Counted from the stretch's first letter, positions 26,300 through 34,445 are shown. The stretch: 42,046 nt of DNA from Chloroflexota bacterium (GCA_012798185.1 JAAZNS010000037.1:1-42046), one strand, 5' to 3'. A program made the numbers and translations. The notes: generated by a model not told the origin, from the sequence alone.

Positions 26300-26835
26300 A
26301 GCGTCTGGTAATCTATCCCGAATTATGCAGCGGGTGTTCTGCCTGCGAAGTTTTTTGCTCTCTTCACCATGAAGGCAAGGTCAATCCCGAGCTTTCCCGC
26401 ATTCATGTAATCAAAGATGAAGCACACGCGGCATTTCTCCCGGTCGTTTGTGTATCCTGTAAAAATAAAGCCTGCCTGGCAGCCTGCCCTGAGCAGGGAG
26501 CAATTTATATCAATCACCTGGGTATGACGGTGATCGAAGAAACGCTGTGTACCGGCTGCAGTAAATGCGCACAAGCTTGTGAAATTCACGCCATCCGGTT
26601 TTTCAAGCAAAGCGGGCGTGGAAAATGGGGTAAAGCATTTTGTTTTAAATGCGACCTTTGTGCAGGTGACCCTATCTGTGTTAAAGCCTGTCCGCAGGGC
26701 GCGTTGGCTGTCAAAGATATCGCGGATGACGGCGAGGCAGCACAAAATCTCTATGAACAGCTTCGCCAGGAATGCACACGCATCATCGAGTGGCTGGACG
26801 AACGCAGCCTGGTGAAAAATCGGAGGGCTGTATGA
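26296..26835 (+). CDS. polyferredoxin, AorB/HycB-like four-cluster electron-transfer subunit
   Basis: This 179-residue cytosolic Fe-S protein has 17 cysteines in four groups: C11, C14, C17, C21; C52, C55, C60, C64; C85, C88, C91, C95; and C116, C119, C122, C128, C132. That is enough for four [4Fe-4S] clusters, as in the small electron-transfer subunits of bacterial AOR complexes (AorB) and DMSO reductases. It overlaps the hydantoinase gene by ATGA and AOR2 by ATGA, so it is probably the shared electron partner of AOR1 and AOR2. No flavin or NADH-linked AorC-like subunit is encoded in the window. Confidence 0.9.
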   Translation: MKRLVIYPELCSGCSACEVFCSLHHEGKVNPELSRIHVIKDEAHAAFLPVVCVSCKNKACLAACPEQGAIYINHLGMTVIEETLCTGCSKCAQACEIHAIRFFKQSGRGKWGKAFCFKCDLCAGDPICVKACPQGALAVKDIADDGEAAQNLYEQLRQECTRIIEWLDERSLVKNRRAV

Positions 26836-28820
26836 CCTTTGTATATAAAGGATATGGCGGGTCATACCTGAGGGTTAATCTAACGACGCGCCAGATCAAT
26901 AAATTTCCTCTAGCCAATGAGTGGGTGGAAAATTTCCTGGGCGGCAATGGCATCGGGACGAAAATTCTTTGGGATGAAGTTCCCGAAATAGCCAGTCCGC
27001 TTGGTCCAGATAACAAGTTGATTATTGCAACCGGACCATTATGCGGAAGCCCCATGCCCAACTCGGGCAGGGTGGAATTTATTGCGAAATCGCCGCTTAC
27101 CGGCATATACGGCGACGCCAATGCCGGCGGTCAATTCGGTCCCGAACTCAAAAGCGCTGGTTATGATGTGATCATTTTCGAAGGTCAATCTGATGAACCG
27201 GTTTATCTGGATATTCATGATGACGACGTAGCACTGCGTTCAGCTGAGGAGTTATGGGGATTGGGCACCTTCGAAGCCGAGGCGCGCCTGCAAGCCATTC
27301 ATAAAGATTCGCGTCTTAAAACTGCGCTGATTGGTCCCGCCGGAGAAAATCTGGTGCGCTTTGCCGGTATACAGGTCAGTTACCGCCGCAGTGCGGCGCG
27401 CTGTGGTTTGGGGGCGGTGATGGGTTCCAAGAAATTAAAGGGTGTGGCAGTGCGTGGTACAAAAGGGATTGCCTTTAGCTGTCCCCAAGAGCTTGAAGAG
27501 TTATCCCTGGAGATGCATAAAAAACTCCGCCAAAATGAGTTTTTTGCCGGCATTCATCAATTTGGCACCTCCGGTCTGGTAGCCCTGATGCAGCCTATTG
27601 GACGTTTCCCCACCCAAAATTTCCGCCTGGGTCATTTCGAGGGTTTTGAAGCCATTTCCGGCGAAGTATTGCGGGAAGAGCATCTGGTAAAAGATATCGC
27701 TTGTTTCAACTGCCCGCTGGGTTGCGACAAGATGTATTCTGTGATATCGGGTGAATTTGCTGGCTGCCGTATTTCCAGTGTTGAATATGAAACCCTTAAC
27801 GCTCTGGGGGCGCGCGTCTGCAATCGAAATCTACCTGCTCTGCTGAAAGCCAACGAAATCTGTGATGATCTGGGTTTGGATACAATCTCAGCTGGGAACA
27901 CTATCGCCTTTGCTATGGAACTGGCAGATTTTGGTATTTGGAATGCCAATGAGTTAAATGGATTAGATTTAAGCTGGGGGAACTACCACAGCATACTCCA
28001 GCTGCTGCATGATATGGCATACCGGCAGGGTTTTCTGGGCGACCTGTTGGCAGATGGCGCTGCCCGGGCAGCAAAATGGCTGGGACGCAATGCCGATCGT
28101 TACGCCATGCATGTAAAAGGTCAGGATATCCCTGCCCAGGATGGGCGCGCTCAGCAATCAATGGGATTGGCGCATGTCACCTCGTCACGCGGGGCAGATC
28201 ATCTAAAAGCTTTTCCTACTATCGATGAAACAGGTTACCCCAGTGAAGCCGTGCGCCGTTATGGCGATCAATACCTGCCCGAGCTGGTCGATCCTCTGGC
28301 AACTAAATATAAAGCCATGCTGGTGAAGGATGGTGAAGATTTTGGCGCTGTTGTCGATTCGAGCGGCAACTGTAAATCTGGGGGCACTTTTGTCATGGCA
28401 GAAATTTACTGGCAGGAGCAAGCCGATGCCATCGCTGCCGCCACAGGCATGCTGATGACCAGCAGGAATCTCCGCTGCATTGGTGAAAGGATTTATAATC
28501 TTCAGCGCTGTTATAATGCAATTCACGGCATCACTTCTGCTGACGATGTGCTGCCATGGCGGTTCACGCAAGCACCATCGCCTTCTGGCAATGCCCGCGG
28601 CAGTGTTTGCCGATTGGATCTTATGCTTCCAGATTATTATGCTGCCCGCGGCTGGAATCCGGAAGATGGTTTGCCAACTCAAGCTACCCTGCAACGTCTT
28701 GGACTTGATCAGGCTTGGAAATATATGCAGCAAATAATCAATTCCGGAAAAGCCAAAATCATTCGCTCTCAGCTTGGCTGGGCGGAACCATACACCAAAA
28801 AAATGGTCGAGCAAGAATGA
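26832..28820 (+). CDS. tungsten/molybdopterin aldehyde:ferredoxin oxidoreductase family enzyme 2 (AOR2)
   Basis: This protein has 662 residues from the ATG at 26832, chosen over an upstream in-frame ATG because GGAGG lies five bases before it and it forms the ATGA overlap with the ferredoxin stop. Pterin-binding segments are FLGGNGIGTKILWDE, DANAGGQFGPELKSAGYDVIIFEG and RCGLGAVMGSKKLKG. Cluster ligands are C291, C294 and C298 (CFNCPLGC) with the last Cys in DSSGNCKSGG. It is clearly a diverged paralogue of AOR1, so the two probably act on different substrates. It overlaps the MoaD-like gene by ATGA. Confidence 0.93.
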   Translation: MTFVYKGYGGSYLRVNLTTRQINKFPLANEWVENFLGGNGIGTKILWDEVPEIASPLGPDNKLIIATGPLCGSPMPNSGRVEFIAKSPLTGIYGDANAGGQFGPELKSAGYDVIIFEGQSDEPVYLDIHDDDVALRSAEELWGLGTFEAEARLQAIHKDSRLKTALIGPAGENLVRFAGIQVSYRRSAARCGLGAVMGSKKLKGVAVRGTKGIAFSCPQELEELSLEMHKKLRQNEFFAGIHQFGTSGLVALMQPIGRFPTQNFRLGHFEGFEAISGEVLREEHLVKDIACFNCPLGCDKMYSVISGEFAGCRISSVEYETLNALGARVCNRNLPALLKANEICDDLGLDTISAGNTIAFAMELADFGIWNANELNGLDLSWGNYHSILQLLHDMAYRQGFLGDLLADGAARAAKWLGRNADRYAMHVKGQDIPAQDGRAQQSMGLAHVTSSRGADHLKAFPTIDETGYPSEAVRRYGDQYLPELVDPLATKYKAMLVKDGEDFGAVVDSSGNCKSGGTFVMAEIYWQEQADAIAAATGMLMTSRNLRCIGERIYNLQRCYNAIHGITSADDVLPWRFTQAPSPSGNARGSVCRLDLMLPDYYAARGWNPEDGLPTQATLQRLGLDQAWKYMQQIINSGKAKIIRSQLGWAEPYTKKMVEQE

Positions 28821-29098
28821 TCACTGTTACCGTGAAATTATTCAATTTATTAGCGATTTACGCAGGCATAAAAACACAATCCTTCGATCTTGCCGAAGGG
28901 ATAACTATCAAACAATTGCTTGAACGTATGGTCCATGAGTACCCGGCCCCATTTAAAGATATGATATACCATCACGAAAAAATCAACCCCCATTTGCGCA
29001 TTTTTTTGAACGAGCATTTACTTAATGAAAGCGAACTCGATGCAGCACTTTCGGATGGAGATAAACTGATGCTCTTTCCTGCCATTGCCGGAGGATAA
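28817..29098 (+). CDS. MoaD/ThiS-family ubiquitin-fold sulfur carrier
   Basis: This is a 93-residue beta-grasp protein ending in the diagnostic AIAGG, whose terminal Gly-Gly is thiocarboxylated during pterin-cofactor sulfuration. The start ATG at 28817 gives a 4-base overlap with AOR2; a longer in-frame version reaching into AOR2 is not credible. MoaD paralogues encoded beside AOR genes are common and thought to serve tungstopterin assembly for those enzymes. This supports AOR1/AOR2 being real metallopterin enzymes. SsnA follows 5 bases later. Confidence 0.9.
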   Translation: MITVTVKLFNLLAIYAGIKTQSFDLAEGITIKQLLERMVHEYPAPFKDMIYHHEKINPHLRIFLNEHLLNESELDAALSDGDKLMLFPAIAGG

Positions 29099-29103
29099 AT
29101 GCC

Positions 29104-30426
29104 ATGATCAACCGCATCATCCTTCCCGAATGGCTGATTACGAGTGGTTTGGAAAAACCACAGCAAAAGCGGGGAATACGCCTCTGTGGCGACAAAATTG
29201 CCGATATCGATGCAAACGAAGCATTGCAGCGCAAATATCCCCATGATGAAATCTGGCTGGCATCGGGGCAGGTGCTTAGCCCAGGGTTTGTAAACAGCCA
29301 CACCCACCTGTATGGTGTGCTGGCGCATGGCATTCCCTTACACAACGCCCCCGAAGGCTTTTGGCACTTTCTCAAAGATTTCTGGTGGCTGCAGGTTGAA
29401 GACCGTCTGGATCACGCCATGATCCGGGCTGCAGCAGATTGGCAATGCGCACTAATGCTGCGCAGCGGCATCACTTCGTTTTATGATTGTCTGGAAGCCC
29501 CCAATGCCATTCCAGGATGTCTCAATGTGATTAAAGACGTGGTCGAAAGACATGGATTACGAGCCATCCTATCCTTCGAAGCCACCGAGCGGATAAGCGC
29601 TAATAATGGGCAGCTTGGGCTTTCGGAAAACGAACAATTTATCAAGGACTGTCAAAAATTCCCCAGCCTGGTTTCAGGAATGATGTGTTTCCATACCACA
29701 TTTACCTGTTCGGCAGATTTCATCCGCCAGGCATTCCATATTGCCAACACCCTGGATGCCAGCGTGCATATGCACTGCTCCGAAGGAGCATACGAACCGG
29801 CGTATGCCTTGGAGCATTTTGGAATGCGCCCTATTCAATATTATGAGAAGCTGGGTGTACTAAGAGAAAATATGCTGGCTTCTCAATGCGTTCACCTGGA
29901 CAATGAGGAGATTGCGCTGATCGCAAAAAGAGGCGGGCGTGTCGCCCATATGCCGCTCTCCAATTGCGAGGTGGGTGGCGGTATTGCTCCCGTTCCACAA
30001 ATGATCGCTGCGAATATCACCCTGGGCTTGGGCAGCGACAGCTATATCGATGATTTCTTCGAGGTCATGCGCGGAGCATTTTTAATTCATAAAGCCAGCC
30101 AGCAAGATCCCCGTATCATGCCTGCTAACCTGGTATGGCATTTGGCAACCGAAGGCGGCGCCAAAGCTTTGGGGCTGGATAAAGTAGGCAGGATCGAACC
30201 GGGCTGGCACGCTGATTTGCAATTAATCGAGCTTGATTTTCCCACACCCGTCGAAGATTGGAATATTTTCGATCAGCTGCTGCTATATGGCAATCGGTTT
30301 TCAGTAAAAAGTGTTTTCGTTAATGGAGAGCTGCTAGTGAAAGACGGATGCCTCCTACGCGTGAATGAGCAAGAAGTAAAAGAGACCTGCCGCATTCAGG
30401 CGCAAAGATTATGGGGTTCTCATTGA
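29104..30426 (+). CDS. ssnA: SsnA-like amidohydrolase/deaminase
   Basis: This 440-residue metal-dependent amidohydrolase has His66 and His68 in FVNSHTHLYG, HMHCSEGAYEP (His and Glu), CVHLDNEE, SNCEVGGG and GLGSDSYIDDFFEVM. FLKDFWWLQVEDRLD and GLRAILSFEATERISANNG resemble segments I recall from E. coli SsnA, an aminohydrolase-family protein of anaerobic purine-catabolism clusters. GGAGGA precedes the ATG. It is separate from the MtaD-like protein across the promoter, which has a different sequence around the metal Asp. Together with the hydantoinase it makes the operon look like a purine or related ring-degradation cluster. The exact reaction is unknown. Confidence 0.85.
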   Translation: MINRIILPEWLITSGLEKPQQKRGIRLCGDKIADIDANEALQRKYPHDEIWLASGQVLSPGFVNSHTHLYGVLAHGIPLHNAPEGFWHFLKDFWWLQVEDRLDHAMIRAAADWQCALMLRSGITSFYDCLEAPNAIPGCLNVIKDVVERHGLRAILSFEATERISANNGQLGLSENEQFIKDCQKFPSLVSGMMCFHTTFTCSADFIRQAFHIANTLDASVHMHCSEGAYEPAYALEHFGMRPIQYYEKLGVLRENMLASQCVHLDNEEIALIAKRGGRVAHMPLSNCEVGGGIAPVPQMIAANITLGLGSDSYIDDFFEVMRGAFLIHKASQQDPRIMPANLVWHLATEGGAKALGLDKVGRIEPGWHADLQLIELDFPTPVEDWNIFDQLLLYGNRFSVKSVFVNGELLVKDGCLLRVNEQEVKETCRIQAQRLWGSH

Positions 30427-30432
30427 CCGGGT

Positions 30433-31170
30433 ATGCCTCCTGCTAACGATTATCCTACCCTTTACCACGCCCACCATAATCGTCAACTTGAAGATCTCCC
30501 TTTTTGGCTGCATTTGGCAAAACAGCTTGGAAGCCCCATCCTCGAACTGGGCTGCGGCACCGGTCGCATCTTTACACCCATACACAGAGCCGGATATCGG
30601 ATTACCGGCATCGATCATGATCCCGTCATGCTGGCATATTTACTTCAAAACTGGGTTGCGCATGAGCCACCGGATCTCATCCAGGCAGAGATGACTGACT
30701 TTGCTCTGGCGCCGGTTTTCCGTCTGGTGATCTTACCCTGCAACACTTACAGTACACTGCAAGCAGCACAGCGCCAACAAACATTGAAATGCGTTCGGCG
30801 CTGCCTGCTGGCTGGAGGGGTGTTTGCCATCAGCATGCCCAATCCCAATATACTAAAACGCCTACCAACTGAATCTACTTCCGAAATTGAAGATATTTTT
30901 GCTCACCCGAATGATGGCGAACCGGTTCAGGTAAGCAGCGCCTGGCAAAGAGAATTATTAACCTTTTCATTGACCTGGCACTATGATCACTTGTTACCCG
31001 ATGGGCATGTAGAAAGAACCACCGCACACTCCCGCCAATTCATGGAGGACTTGAATAATTATATGCAGGAATTTCACCAGGCAGGTTTCAGCGATGTGAA
31101 AGTCTTTGGCAATTTCGATAAAACCCCTTATGACGACGATTCTCCAGGTTTGATATTTACTGCCCGATAA
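30433..31170 (+). CDS. class I SAM-dependent methyltransferase
   Basis: This 245-residue protein has a Rossmann methyltransferase fold: motif I ILELGCGTGRIFTPI, the acidic ribose-binding GIDHDPVML, and VILPCNTYSTLQ near motif IV. The substrate region is not recognisable. It lies 6 bases after the ssnA-like gene, in the same direction, but has no clear ribosome binding site. It is probably read through from the AOR operon; whether it belongs to the pathway or merely follows it is uncertain. Confidence 0.8.
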   Translation: MPPANDYPTLYHAHHNRQLEDLPFWLHLAKQLGSPILELGCGTGRIFTPIHRAGYRITGIDHDPVMLAYLLQNWVAHEPPDLIQAEMTDFALAPVFRLVILPCNTYSTLQAAQRQQTLKCVRRCLLAGGVFAISMPNPNILKRLPTESTSEIEDIFAHPNDGEPVQVSSAWQRELLTFSLTWHYDHLLPDGHVERTTAHSRQFMEDLNNYMQEFHQAGFSDVKVFGNFDKTPYDDDSPGLIFTAR

Positions 31171-31470
31171 GATTCCCCGCGAATCAATCCCCAGCAATCA
31201 ACCAGCCTTCGAATAAGTGTGTTGAAAATTGAAAAGCGTCCATTTAGAGATGAGATTTACCCTTTATTTTTCAAACAAAGTACTTTCAACGGTTTTCTTG
31301 TAATGCTCTCTCCTTGTTAGAAATTCATCAGATTTTTTCTCCCCTTTCTAACAAAAAATCTATATTGCTTTGATATGCCTCTGATGTTGTTATTGTAAGA
31401 TACGGGTAAATATCAAATATAGGATAAATATCATCTTTATTAGTAAATCAATAACCAGAGGAGATAACCC
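31171..31470. other. 300-base gap between AOR operon and hsp20
   Basis: No gene is seen. The left end has only a short hairpin GATTC-cccgc-GAATC (31171-31185) after the methyltransferase stop, without a T-run. The right half is AT-rich and holds a 10-bp inverted repeat (31314-31354). TTGTTA near 31394 with TATCAA 18 bases on is a weak promoter candidate. AGAGGAGA precedes the hsp20 ATG. Confidence 0.5.
31314..31354. promoter_or_regulatory. 10-bp inverted repeat upstream of hsp20
   Basis: TTGTTAGAAA (31314-31323) and TTTCTAACAA (31345-31354) are perfect inverted copies separated by 21 bases, about 115 bases before the Hsp20 start. The sequence and spacing differ from the HrcA CIRCE element (TTAGCACTC-N9-GAGTGCTAA). 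It may be an operator for another heat-shock or stress regulator, or a terminator-like element of the upstream operon. Confidence 0.45.
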
Positions 31471-31896
31471 ATGACCGTATATCTAACCCCCTATCGAAGA
31501 ATGTACAATCTTCGCGAAGCGATGAATCGGCTTTTCGAAGATAATATCGGAGAAGCCGCCTCAGAACGAGAAATGCTTCTGGCGATGGATATCACTGGCA
31601 GCGAAGATGCCTACGAAATCACCGCCTTTGTGCCTGGTTTGGATGCCGAGGACGTGAATATTGAGATTATCAATAATACCGTTAACATCCGTGGTGAGTT
31701 TACTTCCGAAGAGAAAAAGGATGTCCAAATTCTATCCTGCGAGCTGCCCAGCGGACGCTTTAGCCGGGTAGTAACTTTACCCACCGCATTAGATCCAGCT
31801 AAAGCTGAAGCCAATATCAAAAATGGCGTTCTCACATTACGCATCCCAAAAGCGGAAGCAGCCCGTCCAAAAGCTATAAAAGTCAAAGCTGGATAA
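31471..31896 (+). CDS. Hsp20/alpha-crystallin small heat-shock protein
   Basis: This 141-residue ATP-independent holdase has an N-terminal arm MTVYLTPYRRMYNLREAMNRLFE and an alpha-crystallin domain (about residues 38-130; YEITAFVPGLDAEDVNIEI, VNIRGEF, LPSGRFSRVVTLPTALD). The final strand A-NIKNGVLTLRIPKAE carries the conserved GVL motif. AGAGGAGA lies 6 bases before the ATG. A strong terminator follows at 31972-32028, so it is probably a single-gene transcript. Confidence 0.95.
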   Translation: MTVYLTPYRRMYNLREAMNRLFEDNIGEAASEREMLLAMDITGSEDAYEITAFVPGLDAEDVNIEIINNTVNIRGEFTSEEKKDVQILSCELPSGRFSRVVTLPTALDPAKAEANIKNGVLTLRIPKAEAARPKAIKVKAG

Positions 31897-31971
31897 CGCT
31901 GAAATACCTATGAGAAGGCTCTTACAACCAAATATGAAGTGATATCTCAAGTATATCGATGCAAATTGGAG

Positions 31972-32028
31972 AAAAAGTCATCACTGCGAAATAATCAAGA
32001 ATATTATCCCCCGTGGTGATGACTTTTT
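31972..32028 (+). terminator. intrinsic terminator after hsp20
   Basis: AAAAAGTCATCAC (31972-31984) and GTGATGACTTTTT (32016-32028) are perfect 13-bp inverted copies around a 31-base loop; the 3' arm ends in five T. It can work in either direction because the opposite arm gives a T-run too. It lies 76 bases after the hsp20 stop, and its presence argues against a GTG start for the rhomboid gene at 32013. Confidence 0.75.
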
Positions 32029-32129
32029 ATTCGAACGCCAGGGAAATATTCAATAAATTCGCTTACATCTCCACAGGTTTTCATAATATACTTGAGAGAG
32101 CTTCACACAAAATCAAACGGGAAGCAAAT

Positions 32130-32855
32130 ATGCTGCCGATACGTGACTCGGTTCATTCCTACACTTTTTCTGTAATCAACTGGTTAATCATCGCATTAAA
32201 TACGGTTGTTTTTCTCATTGAAATCAACTTATCGCCTGTTGCCCTAAACCGATTTATTCAGATATTTGCTCTCACCCCGGCAAATTTACATCTCAACGAT
32301 CCAACGACATTATTTAGCAATCCCATGTTGTTGATTCCGCTGATCACGCATATGTTCCTGCATGGCGGATGGTTCCATTTCTTGAGCAATATGTGGATCT
32401 TGTTTATTTTTGGGGACAATGTAGAAGACCGCATGGGATCGATCCGCTATCTTATTTTTTATCTGGCAGGTGGCGTTGTTGCAGGCGCTTTACAAACTTT
32501 TGTTTCTCCCTTTAGCGAAATACCCTCGTTAGGCGCCAGCGGTGCTATCGCAACAGTATTAGGCGCATACTTTCTGCTATATCCACGGGCACGGGTGACC
32601 ACTTTAATTCCTATGATATTTGTACCCTGGTTTGTAGAGATTCCTGCCGTCATTTACCTGGGATTCTGGTTTGTATCTCAACTTTTTTCTGGGATTGCTT
32701 CTTTAGGAGCAGCTAATGCTGCCAACATGGGTGGTGTGGCTTGGTTTGCCCATATTGGCGGTTTTGTATTCGGGTTGCTATTTGCCCGTATTTTTATTCC
32801 CCGCCGTCACCCGGCTTTCCTTCGCCAATTCCCCGACGAATATTACCCATGGTAG
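32130..32855 (+). CDS. rhomboid-family intramembrane serine protease
   Basis: This protein has 241 residues from the ATG at 32130, which has GGAAG upstream; a longer in-frame GTG version would begin inside the hsp20 terminator. It has six or more membrane segments. The rhomboid signatures are HGGWFHFLSNMW with the oxyanion His/Asn region, catalytic Ser137 in LGASGAIATVLGAY, and catalytic His208 in WFAHIGGFVFG. It probably cleaves transmembrane substrates. It is followed 19 bases later by a membrane-anchored SDH-type protease, suggesting a joint role in membrane protein quality control. Confidence 0.93.
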   Translation: MLPIRDSVHSYTFSVINWLIIALNTVVFLIEINLSPVALNRFIQIFALTPANLHLNDPTTLFSNPMLLIPLITHMFLHGGWFHFLSNMWILFIFGDNVEDRMGSIRYLIFYLAGGVVAGALQTFVSPFSEIPSLGASGAIATVLGAYFLLYPRARVTTLIPMIFVPWFVEIPAVIYLGFWFVSQLFSGIASLGAANAANMGGVAWFAHIGGFVFGLLFARIFIPRRHPAFLRQFPDEYYPW

Positions 32856-32874
32856 CCAGGTTTGGGAGGTTTTT

Positions 32875-33720
32875 ATGGATTTTACTTTTCTACTCATGCT
32901 TTTTTTGATCATATCCTCATTGCAGCCGGTGATCCGTCAAAAAATACTAGAAGCAAACCGCACCAAGATGTTGCGCACCCTGGAAGCCAAACGCGGATCG
33001 CGGGTTATTGCCTTGATCCACCGCCAGGAAAGGTTATCCTTTTTAGGTTTTCCGCTGGCGCGCTATATTGATATTAATGATTCGGAAGAATTACTGCGGG
33101 CGATTAAGCTGACCGACCCAAAAATCCCCATCGATTTAATCCTGCACACGCCAGGAGGATTGGTGCTTGCAGCCGAACAAATTGCCACGGCACTGTGCCG
33201 CCATACAGCCAAGGTCACCGTGTTTATTCCTCATTATGCAATGTCGGGCGGCACATTAATCGCCCTGGCAGCCGATGAAATCGTTATGGATGAAAACGCT
33301 GTTTTAGGACCCGTTGACCCACAGTTAGGACAACACCCTGCTGTATCCATTCTTGCTGTATTAGATCAAAAGAACATCGATAAAGTCGATGATGAAACAC
33401 TCATCCAGGCAGATATGGCACGCAAAGCCCTGCGCCAGGTAAAAGATACCGTAAAACGCATCGTGAGCGAACGTATGACAGAAGAAGCTGCCGAAAACCT
33501 GGCAGAAATCATGACCAGCGGACGATGGACGCATGATTATCCAATTTCTGTAGAAGAAGCCCGCCAGTTAGGTCTGCCAATTAACACCGATGTCCCCACC
33601 GAAGTGTATCAGCTTATGAATTTATTCCCCCAAGCGGGCGGAGGCAGGCCGACTGTGGAATATATTCCAGTCCCCTACCGCGAACATCAGCCCGCCCCGC
33701 GGAGTAAAAATGTGTCGTAA
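32875..33720 (+). CDS. membrane-anchored SDH-family (ClpP-fold) serine protease
   Basis: This protein has 281 residues from the ATG at 32875, supported by GGGAGG upstream; an earlier in-frame ATG lies inside the rhomboid gene. Residues 3-18 form a membrane anchor. The ClpP/crotonase-like core has LILHTPGGLVLAAEQIATAL and YAMSGGTLIALAADEI, where Ser124 is the likely nucleophile, then VLGPVDPQLGQHP. This matches the SDH_sah (serine dehydrogenase proteinase, SppA-related) family. It sits between rhomboid and a membrane coiled-coil protein gene, probably one operon. Confidence 0.9.
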   Translation: MDFTFLLMLFLIISSLQPVIRQKILEANRTKMLRTLEAKRGSRVIALIHRQERLSFLGFPLARYIDINDSEELLRAIKLTDPKIPIDLILHTPGGLVLAAEQIATALCRHTAKVTVFIPHYAMSGGTLIALAADEIVMDENAVLGPVDPQLGQHPAVSILAVLDQKNIDKVDDETLIQADMARKALRQVKDTVKRIVSERMTEEAAENLAEIMTSGRWTHDYPISVEEARQLGLPINTDVPTEVYQLMNLFPQAGGGRPTVEYIPVPYREHQPAPRSKNVS

Positions 33721-33753
33721 TTCTTGTTCATTTGCGATCTGAGGAGATATAAG

Positions 33754-34365
33754 ATGGATCAAACTGATCAAACCCCGGAACAGGGACCAGCAGATACCAC
33801 ATCTACAGCGGAACAAGCCCTGAAAAAAGAAAGCCGGATTGGTAATTTTCTGAAAACTGCCACGCGCTGGCTTTTCGGTTTGCTTATTGTGTTTGGGCTG
33901 GGTGCCCTGGCGGTTATTTTTCTGCTGTATTCCCCCACCCGGCAGACTTTACAGCAAACCCAGGCAGACCTGGAAACCGCCAGACAAAAAATTACCGACC
34001 TGGAAAGCCAGGTGCAAAAGATGGCTGCCCTTGAAACTCAAAATGCATCGCTAAAAAAGGAAGTCGATTCCAGTGTTTTACATATTAAATTATTGACCGT
34101 GCTGGCAGATGTGGATACGGCACGAGTGGCACTGGCAGAGAAAGATGCCCCTGCCGCCAAAACCGCTCTTACCAATACCGCTGCGACAATTAACCAAATA
34201 TCTACCCTGGCAGGCAGCAGCCAAAGTGAGGCAGTGAAATTTATTCAAGACCGCCTCAAGCTTGTCTTAAGCGAAATCGAGACCGACCCCGCCACTGCTC
34301 AAACCGATCTGGGCGTTTTGGCAGGAAAATTGATAGAACTCGAACAAGCTTTATTTAATAAATGA
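33754..34365 (+). CDS. single-pass membrane protein with coiled coil, function unknown
   Basis: This protein has 203 residues from the ATG at 33754, chosen for GAGGAGA upstream. A charged N-terminus (1-37) precedes one membrane helix (about 38-59). A Gln/Glu/Lys-rich heptad region predicts a coiled coil (about 62-107), and an Ala/Thr-rich helical domain ends the protein. No family is recognised. It follows the SDH protease gene by 33 bases and may be a partner or adaptor of the two membrane proteases; that is context inference only. Confidence 0.72.
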   Translation: MDQTDQTPEQGPADTTSTAEQALKKESRIGNFLKTATRWLFGLLIVFGLGALAVIFLLYSPTRQTLQQTQADLETARQKITDLESQVQKMAALETQNASLKKEVDSSVLHIKLLTVLADVDTARVALAEKDAPAAKTALTNTAATINQISTLAGSSQSEAVKFIQDRLKLVLSEIETDPATAQTDLGVLAGKLIELEQALFNK

Positions 34366-34402
34366 TAAACAAATTCTAAGCCAGGCTTGCTGAATTTCTT
34401 AA

Positions 34403-34445
34403 TTTGAGGTATTTGCAGGTGCGGCACACCCGCAAATACCTCAAA
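34403..34445. terminator. long hairpin between convergent genes
   Basis: TTTGAGGTATTTGC (34403-34416) and GCAAATACCTCAAA (34432-34445) are perfect 14-bp inverted copies, and GGTG/CACC pair inside the 15-base loop. It sits between the convergent coiled-coil and eRF1-like genes, ending 5 bases from the latter's stop. No clean T-run follows either arm, so its efficiency is uncertain. The element TTGAGGTATT recurs across the eRF1-like stop codon. Confidence 0.6.

Noticed and set aside
26772..26831. Upstream ATG extending AOR2 by 20 codons
   Set aside because: It lies inside the ferredoxin gene without a ribosome site; the ATG at 26832 has GGAGG and the ATGA overlap seen at neighbouring junctions.
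26323..26865. 180-codon minus-strand frame opposite the polyferredoxin
   Set aside because: It is a shadow of the real Cys-rich gene, whose cysteine spacing is unmistakable.
31171..31470. CIRCE/HrcA operator upstream of hsp20
   Set aside because: The repeat present has different bases and a 21-base spacer, not TTAGCACTC-N9-GAGTGCTAA.
32013..32129. N-terminal extension of the rhomboid gene from a GTG
   Set aside because: It would start inside the hsp20 terminator; the ATG at 32130 has GGAAG upstream and gives a normal rhomboid N-terminus.
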